The notes: generated from the sequence alone by a model not told the origin. A DNA stretch of 64,000 nucleotides from Brooklawnia sp963780175 (GCA_963780175.1 CAWAAT010000002.1:1-64000); one strand, 5' to 3'. Counted from the stretch's first letter, positions 42,743-52,310 are shown. Made by a program: numbers and translations.

Positions 42743-43407
42743 TGGCGATGTCGACAGCGCTCTATGAACAACTCCTGGCCACCACGACGGGCCTCCTGCT
42801 GCTCACCGCCGTCCTGCAGGTCTGGGGACGCTCGCTGCGCCGCGCCATTGGCCTGCTCGCGATCCAAGGGGCTGCCCTGGCGGGGCTGGCCCTCACGGTG
42901 GGGCTGCAGGCCGGCGAACCCGAGGCGGCACTGGTCGCAGCTCTTGTGCTGGTCGTCAAGTCGATTGCGATGCCCTGGGCGATGCTGCGCACCGCCGACC
43001 TCATCGGTGAGCGTCGCGAGCGGGGCGCCAGCGTCGGAACGGCCGTCGAACTCCTGGGGGCGGCAGCTCTCACCCTGGTCGCGTATGCGGTGAGTGACCC
43101 GCTGATGGGCGCCAGCCCGGACGCGGCCGCCCGCGCCGTTCCCGTGGGGCTGTCGCTCGTGCTGCTCGGCTTCTGGCAGCTGTTGACGCGTCGATCGGCC
43201 GTGACGCAGCTCGTCGGGTTCCTGCTGCTTGACAACGGTATTGCCGCGATCGCCTTCCTCACGTCGGGTGGTCTGCCCATCGTCATCGAACTGGGTGTGT
43301 CGCTCGACGTCCTGCTCGTGGTGCTGATCCTCGGCGTGCTCGTGGTGCGCATGCAGCGCGTCCAGGGTCACACCGACATCACCGAGCTGAAGGAGCTGCA
43401 CGACTGA
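42739..43407 (+). CDS. HyfE/HycP-like membrane subunit
   Basis: Small membrane subunit related to HyfE, with NuoK-like helices, 222 residues. Six or seven hydrophobic segments are visible, and the C-terminus (RVQGHTDITELKELHD) is characteristic of the family. It corresponds to Rv0085 (hycP). The start is either GTG at 42739 (overlapping the hycD stop by four bases) or the ATG at 42742. Confidence 0.9.
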   Translation: MMAMSTALYEQLLATTTGLLLLTAVLQVWGRSLRRAIGLLAIQGAALAGLALTVGLQAGEPEAALVAALVLVVKSIAMPWAMLRTADLIGERRERGASVGTAVELLGAAALTLVAYAVSDPLMGASPDAAARAVPVGLSLVLLGFWQLLTRRSAVTQLVGFLLLDNGIAAIAFLTSGGLPIVIELGVSLDVLLVVLILGVLVVRMQRVQGHTDITELKELHD

Positions 43408-44873
43408 TGAATGCCGTCATCTGGGTGCCGCTCGCGTGGCCGTTGCTGTTCGCCGTGGCGAGTGGGGTGTTCCGCACCCGTTCGTGGGCGATCTGGTTGC
43501 CCGTTGCGGCTGCCGCCGGGCTGTTGGTGGCAGGTCTGGTGCTCGTGGCCGGTGTGGCCTCGGCCGGGGCGGTCGTCGCTCTGGCGGGCCTGCTGCGGGT
43601 GGACGCGTTGACCGCCTGGATGCTCACCGCGGTGGGCGCGGTAGCCATCACCGCCTTGTGGGGCGGAGCGCCGCACCGCGCTGACCGTGGCGCGTCGCAG
43701 GGCAACTTCGGCACCCTGCTGTGCGCGTTCCTGTTCGCGATGAGCCTCGCGCTGGTCGCCGACAACCTCGGCCTGATGTGGGTGGCCGTCGAGGCGACCA
43801 CGATCACGACCGCGTTCCTGGTGGGGCTGCGGGGCGGGCGCAGTGCCCTGGAGGCAGCCTGGAAGTACGTCGTCCTCGGTTCGGTCGGGGTCGCCATCGC
43901 CTTCCTCGGCGTCGTCCTGCTGTACGCGGCCAGCCGGACAACCGGGGAGCCCTCGCTGTCATGGGTGGGACTGCTCGCCGACGCCCACCACCTCGACCCG
44001 CAGCTGGTCAAGGTCGGGGGAGCGCTCGCCGCGCTCGGCTTCGCCACCAAGGCAGGTCTGGCCCCGATGCACTCCTGGCTCCCCGACGCCCACAGCCAGG
44101 CACCGGCACCGGTCAGCGGACTGATGTCCGGCGTGCTGCTCTCGGTTGCGTTCTACGCCATCCTTCGCGTTCAGGCCATCACGGACGCCGCCTTGGGCCC
44201 GGAACTCATGCGGACCCTGCTCGTGGCCGCCGGGCTGGGATCGCTCGGTGTCACCGCTGCGCTGGTTGTCACCCAGCGCGACTACAAACGTCTGCTCGCC
44301 TACTCGAGCATCGAACACATGGGGCTGATGGCTCTCGGTGCCGCGGCCGGTGGCCAGCTCGCCATCGCCGCCGTCCTGCTGCACGTGTTGGGCCACGGGC
44401 TGGTGAAGTCGTCCATGTTCGTCCTTGCCGGACGCATCCTCGGCCACGTCGGCAGCCACCACGTTGCCGACGTCCGCAACCTGCTGCGGACGCGTCCCGA
44501 CCTCGGGGCCCCGTTCCTGCTGGGCGCGGCGGCCCTGCTCGGGTTCCCGCCCTTCGTGACGTTCTTCACCGAGGTCGCCATCATCGTCGCCGGCTTCCAG
44601 CGAGGACTGTTCTGGCCGATGCTGGTCGCCTGCATGCTGCTGCTGGTGGTCTTCGCGGGCATTGCCAGGCATGTTCTTGTCATGACGCTGGGCACCGACC
44701 CGACACCGGAACGCACCGAGGCGTCCGAGGCCCTGATGGCCGACCGCCGGACGCCGTGGCGCCAGGTTCCGGTTGCCCTGGCTCTGGGCCTCACCGCTGT
44801 GCTCGGTTTCGCCGCCTGGCCGCTGGCGGGCGTCCTGACCGAAGCGGCCGCATCCCTGGGAGGTGTGCGATGA
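43407..44873 (+). CDS. HyfF/HycQ-like membrane subunit
   Basis: Second NuoL/NuoM-type ion-translocating subunit, 488 residues. It shows LGLMWVAVEATTITTAFLV, ATKAGLAPMHSWLPDAHSQAPAPVS and RDYKRLLAYSSIEHMG, with Lys and Glu residues at the expected channel positions. It corresponds to Rv0086 (hycQ). The start overlaps the previous stop by one base (TGATG). Confidence 0.92.
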   Translation: MNAVIWVPLAWPLLFAVASGVFRTRSWAIWLPVAAAAGLLVAGLVLVAGVASAGAVVALAGLLRVDALTAWMLTAVGAVAITALWGGAPHRADRGASQGNFGTLLCAFLFAMSLALVADNLGLMWVAVEATTITTAFLVGLRGGRSALEAAWKYVVLGSVGVAIAFLGVVLLYAASRTTGEPSLSWVGLLADAHHLDPQLVKVGGALAALGFATKAGLAPMHSWLPDAHSQAPAPVSGLMSGVLLSVAFYAILRVQAITDAALGPELMRTLLVAAGLGSLGVTAALVVTQRDYKRLLAYSSIEHMGLMALGAAAGGQLAIAAVLLHVLGHGLVKSSMFVLAGRILGHVGSHHVADVRNLLRTRPDLGAPFLLGAAALLGFPPFVTFFTEVAIIVAGFQRGLFWPMLVACMLLLVVFAGIARHVLVMTLGTDPTPERTEASEALMADRRTPWRQVPVALALGLTAVLGFAAWPLAGVLTEAAASLGGVR

Positions 44874-46372
44874 CTCGACTGGCCGTCCCGCAGATGATCG
44901 TCGTCGACCGCGACGACCTCGTGACCGCCGTTGCGGGCGAACTCGACCGCGGGCTGCGGCTCGCCCTGGTGGCCGCGCATGAGGATTCCGGCACCTTCCG
45001 TGTCGTGCACGTCCTCCTGGGCTCGGCGAGTGAGCGCGTCGAGGTCGTGGTCGAAGTGCCACGCCAGGACGCGTGGCTGCCCACGTTGGCCGGAGTCTCG
45101 TACCAGGCCGGCCGCTTCGAGCGCGAGATGCATGACCTGTACGGCATCATCGCCCGCGATCACCCGCAGCCCTTCCGGCTCACACGACACGGGCACTGGC
45201 CGGCCGGCTACTACCCGATGAGACGTGACGCCACCACGAACCCTGCCTTCAACGAGGTCGAGGTCGGCTTCCCCTACCCTGAGGTGTCCGGGCAGGGGGT
45301 CTACGAGATCCCCGTCGGGCCGGTGCACGCCGGCATGATCGAGCCTGGACACTTCCGGTTCTCTGTCGTGGGTGAGACCATCCTCAAGATGTATCAGCGC
45401 TTGTACTTCGTGCATCGCGGCATCGAGAAACTGTTCGAGGGACGCAGGATCGACGACGGCATCGCACTGGCCGAGCGGATCAGCGGCGACACCGCCGTCG
45501 GCCACAGCCTTGCCTACGCGATGGCCGTCGAGGACGCCTTGGGCATCGAGGTGCCTGAGCGTGACCGGCTGGCGCGGGCCCTGTTGCTGGAGTGTGAGCG
45601 CCTCTACAACCACGTCAACGACATCGGCGCAATCGTCAACGACGTCGGTTTCGGCATCGTGAACCAGCACGCGGGACGCCTGCGTGAGACCCTGCTTCGG
45701 CACAATGCCACGCTCACCGGGCACCGTCTGCTGCGCGGCGGCGTCCGGATCGGCGGCGCGGATTTGCAGTCGTCCCCCGACCTCGCTCTGATTGCGGCGG
45801 TCGCGGCCGAGGTGGCGGAGTTGGCGGCCATCTCGACCGGGCACCCCCTGGTTGCCAACCGCCTCGACGGCACCGCAGTCCTGCCGCTCGACCAGGCGCG
45901 CCGGCTGGGCGTTCTCGGCTACGTGGCTCGAGCCTCAGGCGTGAGCATCGACGCCCGCGCCCAGCAGCCGTTCGTCGATCTGGGAGAGCGGTTCGAGGTT
46001 GTCACACGGGCCGCCGGCGACGTCCGCGCCCGGTTCGACGTACGTGTCGACGAGGTGGCGGTGTCGGCGGCGCTGGTCGAGGTGCTGGCCGGACGCATCG
46101 CCGCGCTGGACGTGACCGCCCCGGTGGGGCATGGATCGACGCCGGCACTTGCTGGTCCTGGAGCCGGGCTGGGTGTCGTGGAGGCCTGGCGGGGCACACT
46201 GGTTCACCGCATCGAGGTGGACGCCCACGGCGTCCTCACCCGGGTCAAGGTCGTGGACCCGTCGTTCTGCACCTGGCCCGGGCTGCCGGTGGCGCTGGCC
46301 GACACGATCGTCCCGGACTTCCCGCTCGCCAACAAGAGTTTCAACATGTCCTACGCCGGCAACGACCGGTAA
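44870..46372 (+). CDS. hycE: HycE-like large subunit lacking all Ni-Fe cysteines
   Basis: Homologue of hydrogenase-3/4 large subunit fused to a NuoC-like N-terminal domain, 500 residues. Residues ~1-125 are NuoC-like (REMHDLYGIIARDHPQPFRL); the rest is NuoD/HycE-like. In true [NiFe] hydrogenases the metal is held by RICGIC and a C-terminal DPCxxC. Here the first is RISGDT (Ser205, Thr208), and the aligned C-terminus is NMSYAGNDR (Ser494, Gly497). All four ligands are gone, so hydrogen chemistry at a Ni-Fe site is not possible. This is the pattern of energy-converting hydrogenase-related (Ehr) complexes and of Rv0087. What it oxidises or reduces is unknown. Confidence 0.92.
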   Translation: MTRLAVPQMIVVDRDDLVTAVAGELDRGLRLALVAAHEDSGTFRVVHVLLGSASERVEVVVEVPRQDAWLPTLAGVSYQAGRFEREMHDLYGIIARDHPQPFRLTRHGHWPAGYYPMRRDATTNPAFNEVEVGFPYPEVSGQGVYEIPVGPVHAGMIEPGHFRFSVVGETILKMYQRLYFVHRGIEKLFEGRRIDDGIALAERISGDTAVGHSLAYAMAVEDALGIEVPERDRLARALLLECERLYNHVNDIGAIVNDVGFGIVNQHAGRLRETLLRHNATLTGHRLLRGGVRIGGADLQSSPDLALIAAVAAEVAELAAISTGHPLVANRLDGTAVLPLDQARRLGVLGYVARASGVSIDARAQQPFVDLGERFEVVTRAAGDVRARFDVRVDEVAVSAALVEVLAGRIAALDVTAPVGHGSTPALAGPGAGLGVVEAWRGTLVHRIEVDAHGVLTRVKVVDPSFCTWPGLPVALADTIVPDFPLANKSFNMSYAGNDR

Positions 46373-46395
46373 CCCGGGCAAGCGATGGTGCTGCG

Positions 46396-48678
46396 TCAGA
46401 CGGCGGCCAGGTCGGCGTCCTGCACCACGGTGGCGCGACGCTTGGCCAGGAAGATCACCCCGAAGGCGATCAGTGCGGCCACCCCAGCGATGGCGGCGCG
46501 CAACGGGAACGAGGCGTTCGGGCCTTCGGACAGGACGACGACCATCGGCGCGATCAACACCGAGACCAGGTTCATCACCTTGATGAGCGGGTTGATGGCC
46601 GGGCCGGCGGTGTCCTTGAACGGGTCGCCCACGGTGTCTCCGATGACCGATGCCTCGTGGGCGCGGGAGCCCTTGCCGCCGAAGTAGCCGTCCTCGACGA
46701 TCTTCTTGGCGTTGTCCCAGGCGCCGCCCGAGTTGGCCAGCAGCACGGCCATCAGCACGCCGGTCGCGATCGTCCCGGCCAGGAAACCTGCCAGCGGGCC
46801 GACGCCCAGGCCGAAGCCGACCGCCAGCGGGGCAGTGACCGCCAGCAGCCCGGGGGTGGTCAACTCCTTCAACGAAGCGGCCGTGCAGATGTCCACCACC
46901 TTGCCGTACTCCGGACGAGCGGTGCCCTCCATGATCCCGGGGATCTCGCGGAACTGGCGACGCACCTCGAACACGATCGTGCCCGCAGTGCGGGTGACCG
47001 AATCGATGCAGAAGTAGGCGAACAGGAACACCGTGGCCGCGCCCAGGATCACACCGATCAAGGTCAGTGGCGAGACGATGGAGTAGTCGGCCATGGCGCG
47101 CACGATGGCGTCCGAGATGGTGCCCGCATCCATGGTCAGGCGGCCGTGCATGACGGCGTCGTTGTAGGCGCCGAACAGGGCGGTTGCGGCCAGCACAGCG
47201 GTGGCGATCGCGATGCCCTTGGTGATGGCCTTGGTGGTGTTGCCTACCGCATCGAGTTCGGTCAGCACCTGGGCTGCCTCGTGGCCGACCTCGCCCGACA
47301 TCTCGGCGATGCCCTGGGCGTTGTCAGACACCGGTCCAAAGGTGTCCATCGCCACGATCACCCCGACGGTGGTCAGCAGGCCGCAGCCGGCCAGCGCGAT
47401 GAGGAAGAGCGCCAGCCAGGTGGCGCCGCCGGCCAGCAGGAAGCACGCCACGATGCCTATTCCGATGACCCCGGCGGTGAAGGCCGCCGACTCCAGGCCC
47501 AACCCGAAGCCTGACAGGATCACGGTGGCCGCGCCGGTGCGGGTGGATGCGGCCACCGTGCGAGTCGGGGCGCCCTCGGTGCCGGTGTAGTAGCCGGTCA
47601 GCCGCAGGATCACGGCAGCCAGGGCGATGCCCACCACCACCGCGCCGATGAGGATGAACCGTGGGTCGCCGGGGTGGGTCAACGTGTCGGTGCCGACTCC
47701 GTTGATGTCGGCGAAGTTGGCCGGCAGGTAGGCGAACGCTGCGATCACCGACAGCAGGACGCCGCAAGCGGCAGCGATGTAGAAGCCGCGGTTGATGCCC
47801 TGCAGGCCGGATTCGTTGTCGCGCACCTTCGTCACGGCGATGCCGATCAGCGCGACCAGGACGCCGACCGCGGAGATGATGATCGGGAAGATCATGCCCT
47901 GTTCGCCGAGCGCCGTCTTGCCCAGGATCAGCGAGGCCACCAGGGTCACCGCGTACGACTCGAACAGGTCGGCGGCCATGCCTGCGCAGTCGCCCACGTT
48001 GTCGCCGACGTTGTCGGCGATCGTCGCGGCGTTGCGCGGATCGTCCTCGGGGATGCCCACTTCGACCTTGCCGACCAGGTCGGCGCCGACGTCAGCGGCC
48101 TTGGTGAAGATGCCGCCGCCCACCCGCATGAACATGGCCAGAAGGGCGGCACCGAACCCGAAACCCTCCAGGACGCCGGGCGCGTCCGAGCGGAAGATGA
48201 GCAACGCCAGGCAGGCACCCAGCAGACCCAGACCGACCACGGACATACCGACCGCACCGCCGGTTCGGAACGCGATCTGTGCGCCCTCGCTCTTGCCGTG
48301 CTCGTTACGGGACGCCGCAGCCACCCGCACGTTGGCACGAACCGCCAGCCACATGCCCAGGTACCCGATGGCGCTGGAGAACACCGCCCCCAGCAGGAAT
48401 GCGACGGAGCGTCCGATCCTGATGCCCAGATCGCCCGGCAGCACGAAGAGCAGTGCGAACACGAGTGCCGCGAACGGCGCCAGCGTGCGCATCTGGCGTC
48501 CCAGATAGGCCTGTGCGCCCTCCTGTACCGCCTCGGCGATGGTGCGCATGCCGGCGGTGCCGTCGTCCTGCTTCAACACCCAGGCGCGCAGCACCAGTGC
48601 GGTGATCAAGGCGATCACCGCCAGCACTGCGGTTGCGGTGATGATGGCGATGCTGCCGGTGCCAAAAGTGAAAGTCAT
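46396..48678 (-). CDS. hppA: Membrane H+-translocating pyrophosphatase
   Basis: Pumps protons using pyrophosphate hydrolysis, 760 residues, about sixteen helices. The substrate site motif DVGADLVGKVE, the DDPRNAATIADNVGDNVGDCAGMAADLFESY region and the C-terminal DNAKK segment are intact. GNTTKA in place of GNTAAA marks the K+-independent, proton-pumping class, since lysine replaces the potassium requirement. The ATG at 48678 has AGGAA upstream; the frame extends upstream without similarity. A TATATT at 48763-48758 on this strand could be its -10 box. It is convergent with the Hyc-like operon, 23 bases away. Confidence 0.95.
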   Translation of the reverse strand: MTFTFGTGSIAIITATAVLAVIALITALVLRAWVLKQDDGTAGMRTIAEAVQEGAQAYLGRQMRTLAPFAALVFALLFVLPGDLGIRIGRSVAFLLGAVFSSAIGYLGMWLAVRANVRVAAASRNEHGKSEGAQIAFRTGGAVGMSVVGLGLLGACLALLIFRSDAPGVLEGFGFGAALLAMFMRVGGGIFTKAADVGADLVGKVEVGIPEDDPRNAATIADNVGDNVGDCAGMAADLFESYAVTLVASLILGKTALGEQGMIFPIIISAVGVLVALIGIAVTKVRDNESGLQGINRGFYIAAACGVLLSVIAAFAYLPANFADINGVGTDTLTHPGDPRFILIGAVVVGIALAAVILRLTGYYTGTEGAPTRTVAASTRTGAATVILSGFGLGLESAAFTAGVIGIGIVACFLLAGGATWLALFLIALAGCGLLTTVGVIVAMDTFGPVSDNAQGIAEMSGEVGHEAAQVLTELDAVGNTTKAITKGIAIATAVLAATALFGAYNDAVMHGRLTMDAGTISDAIVRAMADYSIVSPLTLIGVILGAATVFLFAYFCIDSVTRTAGTIVFEVRRQFREIPGIMEGTARPEYGKVVDICTAASLKELTTPGLLAVTAPLAVGFGLGVGPLAGFLAGTIATGVLMAVLLANSGGAWDNAKKIVEDGYFGGKGSRAHEASVIGDTVGDPFKDTAGPAINPLIKVMNLVSVLIAPMVVVLSEGPNASFPLRAAIAGVAALIAFGVIFLAKRRATVVQDADLAAV

Positions 48679-48867
48679 GGTTTTCCTGATTCCGCTCTGA
48701 ATCTGGATCCGACGAAGACGCAGTTGCTGATCAGTCGTTGACCTTGCGCTACTGGGCAATATAGCGGGTGACGTGCAGCGGTCTGGTTCAGGTACCGTGG
48801 CACGGCGTGGCCAGTGGCTAGGATCTGGATGTCGTCGCAACGCAGCGAGCAGAGAAGCGAGTGCATC

Positions 48868-49638
48868 ATGGAACCCCACCTGTACGTATCACTGATACCC
48901 GAAGCCATGATTGCTTCTCACCTGAGCCCTGAGCAGTTCGGCCAGTACTACGCCACCGGCCATGCACGCCGGGCCAAGGGGAAGGCGATCTTCTTCGAGA
49001 TCGACCCGACCTTCCGTCACGACTACTTCGATCTGGACGCGGCGATGGCCCAACTGGCGCCGCACCCCGACGGTCGAGCGAAGAACTCGGTCTACGTGTC
49101 GAACTACCGTGTCATCGAGCACGTCCCGGTCAGCGCACTGGGCACCCTCTACCTGGCCACCGACTACGGGGCCACCCTGGGCTTGCAGCGCAGTGTCAAC
49201 GAGCCTCCGGCCACCTCGGGGCTGCACCTGTACAAGGAACTCGCCCCCGTGAACAGCCTGGTGGCCTCCTCTCTGCCGCCGCGGGAGTTCTACGAGTCCA
49301 TCACCGTCAAGCCATCGAAGCTGCTGTGGTTCCCCGCCTTGGCCTTCGCCGAACTGGGCATCGGTGAGTTGTCCGACGACCCGGTGGGTGGCGAGGTCGG
49401 CGATCTGCCCTATGAGAACATCTTCCATCTGCGCGAGGCGCTGGCTGCGGTGCTGGAGCCGGGCAAGACCACCAAGATGGTGGAACGGCTGCCAACCATC
49501 GAGTTCCCTTACCGCTCCGTCAAGGCCGGCAGCGGGTTCTACTACGGCAACGGCCATGATCTGGCGTTCTACGCGATGCCGTCGGTCACCCAGATGCGCG
49601 ATCGGCACCAGTTGTGGTGGCGCTCGGCCAACCAGTGA
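48868..49638 (+). CDS. Conserved-looking protein of unknown function
   Basis: A 256-residue soluble protein with no signal peptide and no membrane helix. I do not recognise a family. The first ~130 residues contain alternating strand-like segments (RRAKGKAIFFEID, NSVYVSNYRVIEHVP, LGTLYLATDYGATLGL); the middle is AKLxW-free but rich in Pro and Leu (KPSKLLWFPALAFAELGIGEL); the end holds aromatic residues (GSGFYYGNGHDLAFYAMP). The coding quality (high third-position G+C) and isolation between hppA and the ABC genes support a real gene. The ATG at 48868 is preferred over an upstream GTG in the same frame. It shares a 189-base divergent region with hppA. Confidence 0.7.
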   Translation: MEPHLYVSLIPEAMIASHLSPEQFGQYYATGHARRAKGKAIFFEIDPTFRHDYFDLDAAMAQLAPHPDGRAKNSVYVSNYRVIEHVPVSALGTLYLATDYGATLGLQRSVNEPPATSGLHLYKELAPVNSLVASSLPPREFYESITVKPSKLLWFPALAFAELGIGELSDDPVGGEVGDLPYENIFHLREALAAVLEPGKTTKMVERLPTIEFPYRSVKAGSGFYYGNGHDLAFYAMPSVTQMRDRHQLWWRSANQ

Positions 49639-49657
49639 GCTGATCTGCCGGGGCGGG

Positions 49658-50410
49658 CTACCTCGGTGTGTGAACCGTCTCCAGGATGGTGCGGAACAGC
49701 GCGCGGATCTCGGGGCGGTCCAGCATGTCCGACGAGCGTGGTCGCTCCAGGGGGACTGCGAACCCGGCCGAGATGCGTCCGGGCCGCGGTGACATCACCA
49801 GGACGCGGTCGGAGGTGATGATCGCCTCGTCGATGTCGTGGGTGACCATCAGCACGGTGAGTCGGTGGGCCTCCCAGACGCTGGTCAGCAGCGTGTGCAT
49901 CTCTCGGCGCGTGAGTGCGTCCAGTGCGCCGAAGGGCTCGTCCATGAGCAGAATGCGCGGTCGGTAGGACAGGGACCGAGCGATCGCGACCCGCTGCTGC
50001 ATCCCGCCGGACAGTTGGGTCGGGTAGGCGTTCTCGAAGCCCTTCAAACCCACCAGTTCGAGGTGCTCGAGGGCCACCGAGCGACGTCGAGCGGCCGACA
50101 GCGGCTCGTCCCGAAGGGCGAACTCGACATTCGCCCGAGCCGTCAGCCAGGGCATCAGGCTGAATCCCTGGAAGACCACACCGCGGTCGCGTCCTGGGCC
50201 CAGGACGGGCGTGCCGTGGACGTCGACGTCACCCCTGGTCTGAGTCACCAGCCCGGCGATGATCGACAGGATCGTCGACTTCCCGCACCCGGACGCCCCG
50301 ACGAGGCTGACGAACTCGTTCTCGGCGAGATCGAAGCTGCAGTCCGCCAACGCCTGCACGGTGGCGAACTCCTTGTCCACGCCGCGCACCGACACCATCG
50401 GGGACGTCAT
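49658..50410 (-). CDS. NitT/TauT-type ABC transporter ATPase
   Basis: ATP-binding subunit of an importer for sulfonates, nitrate, thiamine precursors or similar anions, 250 residues. Walker A is GASGCGKST, the signature LSGGMQQR and Walker B LLMDEPFGALD. The ATG at 50410 overlaps the permease stop by four bases. It is last in the order binding protein, permease, ATPase. Confidence 0.92.
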   Translation of the reverse strand: MTSPMVSVRGVDKEFATVQALADCSFDLAENEFVSLVGASGCGKSTILSIIAGLVTQTRGDVDVHGTPVLGPGRDRGVVFQGFSLMPWLTARANVEFALRDEPLSAARRRSVALEHLELVGLKGFENAYPTQLSGGMQQRVAIARSLSYRPRILLMDEPFGALDALTRREMHTLLTSVWEAHRLTVLMVTHDIDEAIITSDRVLVMSPRPGRISAGFAVPLERPRSSDMLDRPEIRALFRTILETVHTPR

Positions 50411-51243
50411 CGCCGGATCCGTTCGTAAGCGAAGACCTTGCGTCCGAGCGCTCGCATCAGCTGGTCGCTGACCAGGCCGAGGACGCCCAGCACCAGGACA
50501 TACGCGATGATGATGTCGGTCGACAGGTAGCGCTGGGCCAGCGTGATGCGATACCCGAGGCCCGTGGTGGCGGCCACCAGTTCGGCGACAACGAGCCAGG
50601 TCCAGGCCCAGCCGAGGGTGATCCGCAGCATGTCCCACAGCCGGGGAGCCGAACTGGGCAGCACGATCCGCCGCAGGATGCGACCGTTGCTCAGCCCCAG
50701 GGTCTCCCCGAGTTCGATGAGCGAGCGGGGGGTCTGGCGCACCGCGTCCGAGACCATCAGGACCTGCTGAAAGAAGGTGCCCATCCAGATGATCAGGAAC
50801 TTCTGAGGGTCGTCGATGCCCACCCAGAGAATGGTCAACGGGACGAACGCGACGACCGGCATGTAGCGGACGAAGTCCACGAGCGGCTGGACGGCGGCCT
50901 CCACCCGGGCCGACGTGCCCATCAGGACACCGATCGGGACGGCCATCACCGAGGCCAGCAGGAACCCGACCAGGATGCGGTAGACCGAGACGCTGATGTC
51001 GGCCCAGAGTTCGCCGCTCTGCGCCTGGGTGAGCAGGCGGGTGAAGACCTTGGCGGGCGACGGCAGGAAGAGCGGGTTCACCAGTCCGGTGGCGGTGATC
51101 GCCGACCAGACCGCGAAGACCGCCGCGAAGGAGATCGCGGCGATCCCCAGGTAGGCCCGGCGCGTGATCGGCGCGCCCAGGGAGCGGTGCCGCCGCGTGC
51201 GCGGGCGCTGCCTGGTCTGCGATCCGGCCGGGCCCTGCGTCAC
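50407..51243 (-). CDS. NitT/TauT-type ABC transporter permease
   Basis: Membrane permease of 278 residues with about six helices after a basic, cytoplasmic N-terminus of ~28 residues. The EAA-type loop (ELGETLGLSNGRILRRIVLPSSAPRLWDMLR) and the C-terminal YRITLAQRYLSTDIIIAYVLVLG region are typical of SsuC/TauC. It starts on a GTG overlapping the binding-protein stop by four bases. Confidence 0.92.
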   Translation of the reverse strand: MTQGPAGSQTRQRPRTRRHRSLGAPITRRAYLGIAAISFAAVFAVWSAITATGLVNPLFLPSPAKVFTRLLTQAQSGELWADISVSVYRILVGFLLASVMAVPIGVLMGTSARVEAAVQPLVDFVRYMPVVAFVPLTILWVGIDDPQKFLIIWMGTFFQQVLMVSDAVRQTPRSLIELGETLGLSNGRILRRIVLPSSAPRLWDMLRITLGWAWTWLVVAELVAATTGLGYRITLAQRYLSTDIIIAYVLVLGVLGLVSDQLMRALGRKVFAYERIRR

Positions 51244-52232
51244 TTCAGGAACTGGTCGGTGATAGTCGCGGACGGGTCGACCTGGGCGGTGATGATCCCC
51301 GAGTCCCTGGCTGCCTGCAGGATCATCGGAAGGGTGGTCGCGGCGTAGTCGGCGAACTGGGCCTGGTTCTCGGCCCGCCCCCAGTACTGGACGCCGGCGA
51401 ACGCGGAGTCGAGGTCTTCAGGGGTCTCGCCGACAGCCTCGGCGATGATCGCGCGACTCTCGGACGGGTTGGCGTTGTATTCGTCCACGGCCTGGTACCA
51501 GATCTCCACCATCGTCGCCACGACCTCGGGATTCTCGGCAGCGAAACTGTCAGCCGCCACCAGCACGTCCGAGATCAGGCCCGGGTGCTGGGCGGCGTCG
51601 TAGATCTTGGCGATCTCGTTGGACTCCTTCAGGGCGGTGGTGATGTAGGGCTCATAGGTGACGGCGGCGTCCACCTGGCCGGCGATCAGCGCGGCACCGG
51701 CGTCCGCTGCCGGCATCGGCACGGCCTGAATGTCGTCCAGTGTCATGTTGTTGGCCTTGAGGGCCGCGTTCAGCAAGAGGTCGCTGGTTGCGCCCTGCTC
51801 GTAGGCGACCTTCTTGCCCTTGAGTTCGGGGATCGACGTGATGCCGTTGCGGGCCAGGAGCGCGTCCGCGGTCGTGGAACTGTCCTCGACCATGATGATC
51901 TTCAGGTCGACGCCCTGGGCCTTCAGCAGCAGCGCTGTGTGGCCAGCGATGTTGTCGACGTCGATCCGACCGGACGCGAACGCCGCGCTCTGCTCGGAAT
52001 CCGACTTGAGTTCGATCAACTCCAGGTTGATGCCCTCAGCGGCAAGCAGCTCCTTCGCCTCGGCCACGTGCCACTGGGCGTATCCGATCCAGGGCTGGAT
52101 GCCCATCCGGACGGTGATCTCCTGCGCGTCAGTTGTCGAACCGGCGTTGTTGGACGCGGGCGCAGCACAGCCGACCAAGCTGAGTGCCGCGGCAAGTGCT
52201 CCTGCGACGAGGAGTCGGGACATCTTGAGCAT
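51240..52232 (-). CDS. NitT/TauT-type substrate-binding lipoprotein
   Basis: Extracellular binding protein, 330 residues. A signal peptide ends at the lipobox SLVGC (Cys about residue 22). The mature domain has the family features RMGIQPWIGYAQWHVAEAK, FASGRIDVDNIAGHTAL and AGQVDAAVTYEPYI. Aliphatic sulfonates or another sulfur anion are plausible because the next upstream genes are sulfur-transfer proteins, but the ligand cannot be read from sequence. GGAGG stands four bases before the ATG. Confidence 0.9.
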   Translation of the reverse strand: MLKMSRLLVAGALAAALSLVGCAAPASNNAGSTTDAQEITVRMGIQPWIGYAQWHVAEAKELLAAEGINLELIELKSDSEQSAAFASGRIDVDNIAGHTALLLKAQGVDLKIIMVEDSSTTADALLARNGITSIPELKGKKVAYEQGATSDLLLNAALKANNMTLDDIQAVPMPAADAGAALIAGQVDAAVTYEPYITTALKESNEIAKIYDAAQHPGLISDVLVAADSFAAENPEVVATMVEIWYQAVDEYNANPSESRAIIAEAVGETPEDLDSAFAGVQYWGRAENQAQFADYAATTLPMILQAARDSGIITAQVDPSATITDQFLK

Positions 52233-52310
52233 GGGACCTCCGGATCTCGGGCAACGCCGCTCATTATGGCGCCCCGGGCCCTCAGCAGGACGCTGCGTCC
52301 CGGCCCGTGG

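Noticed and set aside
43721..44869. N-terminal extension of hycE by ~380 codons
   Set aside because: The extra part is the out-of-frame shadow of the hycQ-like gene; hycE starts at 44870 with a four-base overlap.
39259..46372. Functional formate hydrogenlyase or [NiFe] hydrogenase
   Set aside because: All four Ni-Fe cysteine ligands are replaced in the large subunit, and there are no maturation (hyp) genes or formate dehydrogenase in the window.
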